This document shows, one piece after another, positions 59,125 through 64,000 of a DNA stretch of 64,000 bases; within the stretch, counting starts at the first letter, position 1, and each line of letters starts with the position of its first letter. Below the pieces are notes generated by a model that was given only the letters and a program-made list of their open reading frames with translations, was not told the DNA's origin and made no database searches. Origin of the DNA: an uncultured Gammaproteobacteria bacterium (GTDB lineage Bacteria; Pseudomonadota; Gammaproteobacteria; Steroidobacterales; UBA11654); assembly GCA_902553145.1 (NCBI GenBank), contig CACDKD010000005.1, forward strand, positions 1 through 64,000, given 5' to 3'. The position numbers and the translations under genes were made by a program.

Positions 59125-60684
59125 TTGGAGCGAGGTGAATGTATGCCTGAAAGAAAACGAAGAAGAAAAGCAGGCGGAAGAAGAAAGAAATTAGCGGCCA
59201 GAGAACAAGGTGCGGTTAATTATCGACCATATATTGAACGCAAAATTCCATATTTTGAAATATTGGATGAAGAAGGCCTTGCATCAATTGAAAAAAATGC
59301 AGACATCATACTTGAGGAGATTGGAATTGAGTTTCGAGATTTTCCAAGAGCTGTAGAATTATTCAAGAATGCAGGAGCAGATATTGATGGTGAAAGAGTC
59401 CGCTTCCCTCAAGGTTTATGTCGGGAGTTGATCCAATCAAGCGCGCCAAGTGAATATACACAACATGCAAGAAATCCAAAAAATAATGTAGTCATAGGTG
59501 GTCGAAATACCGTACTTGTTCCAGCTTACGGGCCTCCATTTGTAAGAGATTTAGACAAAGGTCGAAGATACGCGACACTTGAGGATTTTCAGAATTTCGT
59601 CAAATTAGCCTACATGAGTCCAAATCTTCACCATTCCGGTGGGACCATATGTGAGCCCGTTGATGTCCCTGTCAATAAACGTCATTTCGACATGATCTAC
59701 AGTCACATCAAATACAGTGATAAACCTTTTATGGGGTCTGTTACACATCCCGAAAGAGCTGAAGACACGGTCGCAATGGCAAAACTGGTTTTTGGAGAAA
59801 GCTTTGTACAGGAGAATACTGTTTTAACGAGCTTGATAAATGCGAATTCACCTTTAACGTTTGATGAGACAATGCTTGGTGCTGCCACGGTTTATGCTGA
59901 AAATAATCAAGCAACGATGATTTCTCCATTTATTTTGGCTGGTGCAATGTCGCCGGTGACCATAGCAGGCACAGTCACACAGATTCTGGCAGAAGCTCTT
60001 GCAGGAATGGCATATATTCAGCTTGTTAAACCAGGTGCTCCAGTCATTTTTGGTACTTTTGCTAGTGCGGTCTCAATGCAAACAGGAGCACCCACATTTG
60101 GTACACCAGAGCCAAGCCATGTGATGACAATTGTAGGTTCACTGGCTAGAAGATTGGGCGTGCCATTCAGAAGTGGTGGCGGATTGTGTGCATCGAAAAT
60201 ACCGGATGCGCAAGCTGCATATGAGTCAGCAAATACATTGCAAGCATCTGCCTTAGCTGGGGTCAATTTTATGTTGCATACAGCTGGTTGGCTAGAGGGC
60301 GGTCTTGCCATGGGCTATGAGAAATTCATCATGGATGCAGATCAGGCGGGAATGCTCGCCGTGCTTCTTGATGGAGTTGAATTGTCTGAAAATTCCATGG
60401 CAATGGATGCGTTCAGAGAAATTGGACCAGGTGGACACTTCCTTGGTGCAGCTCATACTCAAGCTAATTTTGAATCAGCTTTTTATCGTTCTGAAATTGC
60501 CGATAATAATAGCTTTGAGCAATGGGAAGAAGAAGGTAGCATGGACGCTGCAATGCGTGCCAATTCAAAATGGAAGCAACTGCTGAAAGAATACGAAGCG
60601 CCAGAATTGGATCCTGCAATAGATGAGGCTTTACTTGAGTTTATAGCTAAGAGAAAATCTGAATTTGAAGACAGAGATTATTGA
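59125..60684 (+). CDS. Trimethylamine methyltransferase (MttB) superfamily protein, non-pyrrolysine type
   Basis: 519 aa with no in-frame stop; RRRKAGGRRKK N-terminus, GGTICEPVDVPVNKRHFDM, KPFMGSVTHPERAEDTVAMAKLVFG, NANSPLTFDETML, ISPFILAGAMSPVTIAGT. Directly upstream of a corrinoid protein. Confidence 0.92.
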   Translation: MERGECMPERKRRRKAGGRRKKLAAREQGAVNYRPYIERKIPYFEILDEEGLASIEKNADIILEEIGIEFRDFPRAVELFKNAGADIDGERVRFPQGLCRELIQSSAPSEYTQHARNPKNNVVIGGRNTVLVPAYGPPFVRDLDKGRRYATLEDFQNFVKLAYMSPNLHHSGGTICEPVDVPVNKRHFDMIYSHIKYSDKPFMGSVTHPERAEDTVAMAKLVFGESFVQENTVLTSLINANSPLTFDETMLGAATVYAENNQATMISPFILAGAMSPVTIAGTVTQILAEALAGMAYIQLVKPGAPVIFGTFASAVSMQTGAPTFGTPEPSHVMTIVGSLARRLGVPFRSGGGLCASKIPDAQAAYESANTLQASALAGVNFMLHTAGWLEGGLAMGYEKFIMDADQAGMLAVLLDGVELSENSMAMDAFREIGPGGHFLGAAHTQANFESAFYRSEIADNNSFEQWEEEGSMDAAMRANSKWKQLLKEYEAPELDPAIDEALLEFIAKRKSEFEDRDY

Positions 60685-60687
60685 TTT

Positions 60688-61398
60688 ATGAGCGACTCAT
60701 ATATAGAAAATGAAGAAGATATTATCTTAGCCGACTTATCGGATGATGAGCTCGTCGAGCAAATGCATGATGACTTGTATGACGGCCTAAAGGAAGAAAT
60801 AGAAGAAGGCACAGATATCTTATTATCCCGTGGATGGTCTGCAGAAAAGGTTCTCAACGAGGCGCTTGTAGCCGGAATGACCATTGTTGGAATAGATTTT
60901 AGAGACGGGATCCTTTTTGTTCCAGAAGTTTTACTGGCGGCTAATGCCATGAAAGGTGGAATGGAGATCCTTAAGCCTTTATTGGCTGAAACAGGTGCCA
61001 AGCCTGTTGGCTCAATGGTAATTGGGACTGTTAAAGGAGACATTCATGATATTGGAAAGAACCTTGTTGGCATGATGTGCGAAGGCGCGGGTTTCGAGGT
61101 CGTCGACATTGGCATCAATAATTCAGTGGAAGATTATTTTGAGGCACTGGAAAAACATAAACCGGACATATTGGGAATGTCTGCCCTCCTCACCACAACA
61201 ATGCCATATATGAAAGTCGTCATAGATGAAATGGTAAACAAGGGAATACGAGATGACTATATTGTATTGGTTGGAGGTGCTCCATTGAATGAAGAATTTG
61301 GAGAGGCTGTTGGTGCAGATCGATACTGTAGAGATTCGGCCGAAGCTGCTGCTGTTGCGATGGCAATGGTGACAGAACGTCAGGAAAGCTCCGCTTAA
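60688..61398 (+). CDS. Corrinoid (B12-binding) methyltransferase protein, MtbC/MttC/MtgC-like
   Basis: N-terminal cap helices; B12-binding GTVKGDIHDIGKNLVGMMCEGAGFEVVDIG (DxHxxG) and MSALLTTTMPYMKVVIDEM...VLVGGAPLNEEF. Confidence 0.94.
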   Translation: MSDSYIENEEDIILADLSDDELVEQMHDDLYDGLKEEIEEGTDILLSRGWSAEKVLNEALVAGMTIVGIDFRDGILFVPEVLLAANAMKGGMEILKPLLAETGAKPVGSMVIGTVKGDIHDIGKNLVGMMCEGAGFEVVDIGINNSVEDYFEALEKHKPDILGMSALLTTTMPYMKVVIDEMVNKGIRDDYIVLVGGAPLNEEFGEAVGADRYCRDSAEAAAVAMAMVTERQESSA

Positions 61399-61450
61399 TT
61401 TTTAACTGATCAAAAACTGATTGCGAATCTAGCCGAATAGTTATCAAGAC

Positions 61451-62308
61451 ATGAGTGATTTAAACCAAATATCAGAAACAGTTGCTAAACGAATAAGACA
61501 AGATCTTCAGAAATCTTATATGGAAATTATTCCAGTACCAGGCATTGAGGATAAACTGGACTCTCTCCCCTCGGACATGTATTTAGCGGTCACCTGCTCT
61601 CCTACAAAAGGAGTGGATGAAACCTTGGAGCTTAGTGAAAAGCTCATCGAAAGAGGCTTTAAGGTAACACCGCATATCGCATCGAAATGCGTTAGTGGTG
61701 AAAAACACCTTGAAGCGATCATAAAAAAACTTGATGAATTGGGCATTAAAAGCATTTTTGTGCCTGGCGGCGATAGACCAGAACCAATGGGTGATTTCAA
61801 TAATGCCCTTGATCTTCTCAAAGCTTTAAAGAAGCTTGGACATAACTTAAACAAAATCGGTATGGCTGCACATCCTGAGGGTCACCCAGATGTGAGCGAT
61901 GAAATCCTAATGGAAGCGCTTGAAGAAAAAAAAGATCTTGCGGATTTTATTGTCACTCAAATGTGTTTCGATGCAGAGATTTTGAATGATTGGATGAATC
62001 AGATTCATAAGAAAGGTATAGAACTTCCTGTTTGGGTAGGGCTGCCTGGCGTAATCGAACGAGGTCGTCTACTGAAAACCTCTCTTAGAATAGGTGTTGG
62101 TGATTCCTTGCGATTCTTAAGAAAGAAATCGCAAGTTGCAACAGAACTGATGAAATCTAGTATTTATAATCCGGATGATTTGGTAAGGGATATTACTGAA
62201 CAAATTGATATCAACGATTCCAAGCTTGCCGGCTACCATATTTATTGCTTCAACCAGATTGAAACAACTGAAAAATGGCGCACCGAAAGAATCTCTGCTC
62301 TTAATTAA
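61451..62308 (+). CDS. Methylenetetrahydrofolate reductase family protein (divergent subgroup)
   Basis: TIM-barrel MetF-like: YLAVTCSPTKGVDETLELSEKLIERGFKVTPHIASKCVSGEKHLEAIIKKLDELGIKSIFVPGGDRPEP, IGMAAHPEGHPDV, FIVTQMCFDAEIL, GYHIYCFNQIETTEKWR. Confidence 0.85.
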   Translation: MSDLNQISETVAKRIRQDLQKSYMEIIPVPGIEDKLDSLPSDMYLAVTCSPTKGVDETLELSEKLIERGFKVTPHIASKCVSGEKHLEAIIKKLDELGIKSIFVPGGDRPEPMGDFNNALDLLKALKKLGHNLNKIGMAAHPEGHPDVSDEILMEALEEKKDLADFIVTQMCFDAEILNDWMNQIHKKGIELPVWVGLPGVIERGRLLKTSLRIGVGDSLRFLRKKSQVATELMKSSIYNPDDLVRDITEQIDINDSKLAGYHIYCFNQIETTEKWRTERISALN

Positions 62309-62335
62309 TCAATAAAAGCAGCATTGAAGATTTAT

Positions 62336-63424
62336 TCAAGCTTCCTTGATGAAGCCAATCAAAATTTTGGAAAGCTTCTCAGGTTTAGTCCATTGATAAA
62401 AATGGCCTCCTCCGATGTGTGGTGCACTCTCAGCATTAGGCGCCATCTTAAGAACATCTTTCTCTATTCCATTTGTTACAGGGTCATTGCCTGCAAAAAC
62501 AGATAAAAATGGTTTCTTGGATTTTCCGAAGAACTCTCTTGCTAATTTTTGCGCCTCTAATGAGGCATCAGGAATAATAGGGACCTGGCTGGGCATTGCT
62601 CTCGGTCCCATTTTATAGGAAGGGTCAGGAAATGGAGCATCATATGCTTTTACTAAATCTGTAGAAAATGGTGATAAATGACCAAGGCCTATTTGATTAA
62701 AAAAATATTCAGTAGATAGAGAAATCTTCGATCGCTTTTCCATTGAAAATGAGTTCACTAGACCGATTGGTAAATTTTCTGTATCCCAACAAAACTTCTG
62801 CCAATACATGAACTTAAGCGCAGGATGTGTTTTCCATGACCTCTCTTCTGATAAGCTCTTGCCATCCATTTGCCTGATCTGTTTCGCCATCTCCATGATG
62901 GTTAACTTTTTATCGCTCTCTCTAAAAGCTTTGATTTCATCGATAACTTGCTGCGGAACATCTGGATTATATGGCAAACCTGTATTTCCTACAGAGATCC
63001 TGATGAATCGATCTGGATCTTGAGCCACCATTCTAAGGCCAATGAGACCGCCCCAATCTTGGCCAAAAAAAGTAATTTCAGAGAAATCATTCTCAGCCAA
63101 CCACTGGCCCATCCAATCAACCTGTCTCTGATAGCTGTAATCTTCCAGAGAAGCTGGCTTGTCAGATTTTCCATAGCCAGGCAAATCGGGGGCAACCACT
63201 CTTATTCCAGCAGAAGTTAGAAAAGGTATCATTTTCGAATACAGATAACTCCATACGGGCTGACCGTGCATGGCCAATAGAATTGGTCCATCTTTAGGGC
63301 CTTCATCAATATGATGAATGCGAAGTTCCGAGCAATCGTGCGTTGTGATGTTTGTGTAATGCGGTTCAAAAGGATAACCCTTTATGTCTTCGAATCTTTC
63401 ATCCGGTGTTCGGAGTATTTTCAT
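62336..63424 (-). CDS. Haloalkane dehalogenase-like alpha/beta hydrolase
   Basis: LLAMHGQPVWSYLYSKMIPFL, RVVAPDLPGYGKSDKP, TFFGQDWGGLIGLRMV (Asp nucleophile followed by Trp), AGNDPVTN, GGGHFYQW. Confidence 0.82.
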   Translation of the reverse strand: MKILRTPDERFEDIKGYPFEPHYTNITTHDCSELRIHHIDEGPKDGPILLAMHGQPVWSYLYSKMIPFLTSAGIRVVAPDLPGYGKSDKPASLEDYSYQRQVDWMGQWLAENDFSEITFFGQDWGGLIGLRMVAQDPDRFIRISVGNTGLPYNPDVPQQVIDEIKAFRESDKKLTIMEMAKQIRQMDGKSLSEERSWKTHPALKFMYWQKFCWDTENLPIGLVNSFSMEKRSKISLSTEYFFNQIGLGHLSPFSTDLVKAYDAPFPDPSYKMGPRAMPSQVPIIPDASLEAQKLAREFFGKSKKPFLSVFAGNDPVTNGIEKDVLKMAPNAESAPHIGGGHFYQWTKPEKLSKILIGFIKEA

Positions 63425-63446
63425 CCCTTATCTCTATGGATTTGCC

Positions 63447-64000
63447 TCAATTTTGTATAGGACCTTCAAAGACAATACCAGCATTCTTCAATCTTGAAAT
63501 CAAAGCTCCACCAAGACCCGATGCGCTCGTCAATATACCGCCATAATCTGAGCCGCCAGGCAGATCTTGTTCATTTTCAACCAGGCACAATGCTGATTCA
63601 GTAACAAGTAATGATGTGATTTTATATCCAGGATCTCCCTTACCATGCATTTTAAAAACAGAAACGTCTCCATCATCGGCTAAAGCTTTATAGGTTGCAC
63701 TGAACCATCCGTTTTCTCTCGCCTCTTTGGAAGGGCCTTCTCCAGGTTTTTTCATCAGTGGTCTCACAATTTTTCTAAGCGGTGTCATTAAGACAAGCCC
63801 AAAGATTGCTAAAAAGGCCATTGACATATAAGCGCCTGTCTTTTTCTTATGAAAGGTAAATTCTTGATACGTAAAGTCCTGCCCGTATTTTTCTCCTTTT
63901 TGCTCATGCAACGCTGCACTTCTTCTGACAACCCTTGTATTGGCTGCTGCCATGATAAAAGGTCCTGACCAACCATTGATTACATCTTGCTCAAGTACAC
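63447..64000 (-). CDS. Saccharopine dehydrogenase-like / trans-acting enoyl reductase family protein, partial (5' end beyond right edge)
   Basis: The ORF-track ATG at 63953 is probably internal. The frame stays open to the window end (VLEQDVINGWSGPFIMAAANTRVVRRSAALHEQKGEKYGQDFTYQEF), typical of this family's C-terminal half. Confidence 0.8.
   Translation of the reverse strand, partial: VLEQDVINGWSGPFIMAAANTRVVRRSAALHEQKGEKYGQDFTYQEFTFHKKKTGAYMSMAFLAIFGLVLMTPLRKIVRPLMKKPGEGPSKEARENGWFSATYKALADDGDVSVFKMHGKGDPGYKITSLLVTESALCLVENEQDLPGGSDYGGILTSASGLGGALISRLKNAGIVFEGPIQN

Noticed and set aside
63447-63953. 168-aa ORF as a complete gene
   Set aside because: The frame is open upstream to the window edge with family-typical sequence (GWSGPFIMAAANTRVVRRSAAL), so the listed ATG is internal to a longer gene.
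1-64000. CRISPR arrays, prophage, transposons, toxin-antitoxin or defence islands
   Set aside because: No regularly spaced repeats, integrase/transposase, phage structural or recognisable defence genes were seen anywhere in the window.

Overview
The window is a gene-dense, low-GC stretch of bacterial chromosome. Conserved blocks such as folM/folK/folB/tsaD/rpsU/yqeY/dnaG/rpoD/tRNA(CAU), together with two TonB receptors, fit a marine gammaproteobacterium (SAR86-like or similar; inference). It starts inside a TonB-dependent receptor gene (minus strand) and ends inside a saccharopine-dehydrogenase-like gene (minus strand). I saw no prophage, transposon, rRNA or CRISPR array. Most of the window is core metabolism: tkt-gap-pgk, metK-ahcY, mpl, rnd, adk, PPi-type phosphofructokinase plus H+-pyrophosphatase, waaA, split B12-dependent ribonucleotide reductase nrdJa/nrdJb, a DegP-like protease, cca, uppP, folate genes, dnaG and rpoD. 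Best leads: (1) a compact operon at 56.5-62.3 kb encoding a DMGDH/GcvT-type fusion, a non-pyrrolysine MttB-family methyltransferase, a corrinoid protein and a divergent MTHFR, preceded by a BCCT transporter. It looks like an aerobic corrinoid-dependent quaternary-amine demethylation pathway, and no methylcorrinoid:THF methyltransferase or corrinoid reductive activator is visible. (2) A translationally coupled TmpA/TmpB-like pair at 44.3-45.9 kb beside a ProP/MHS-type transporter, suggesting conversion of a trimethylaminoethylphosphonate to glycine betaine. (3) A TPP riboswitch controlling the first TonB receptor, with its conserved GGCGGAGG element duplicated exactly at the receptor's Shine-Dalgarno. 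(4) A Cca with an apparently degenerate HD domain, convergent with a 2H phosphoesterase. (5) Two unlisted small membrane-protein ORFs (29 and 48 aa). (6) NrdR-box-like palindromes upstream of nrdJ. All calls were made by reading sequence and motifs; no database search was run.
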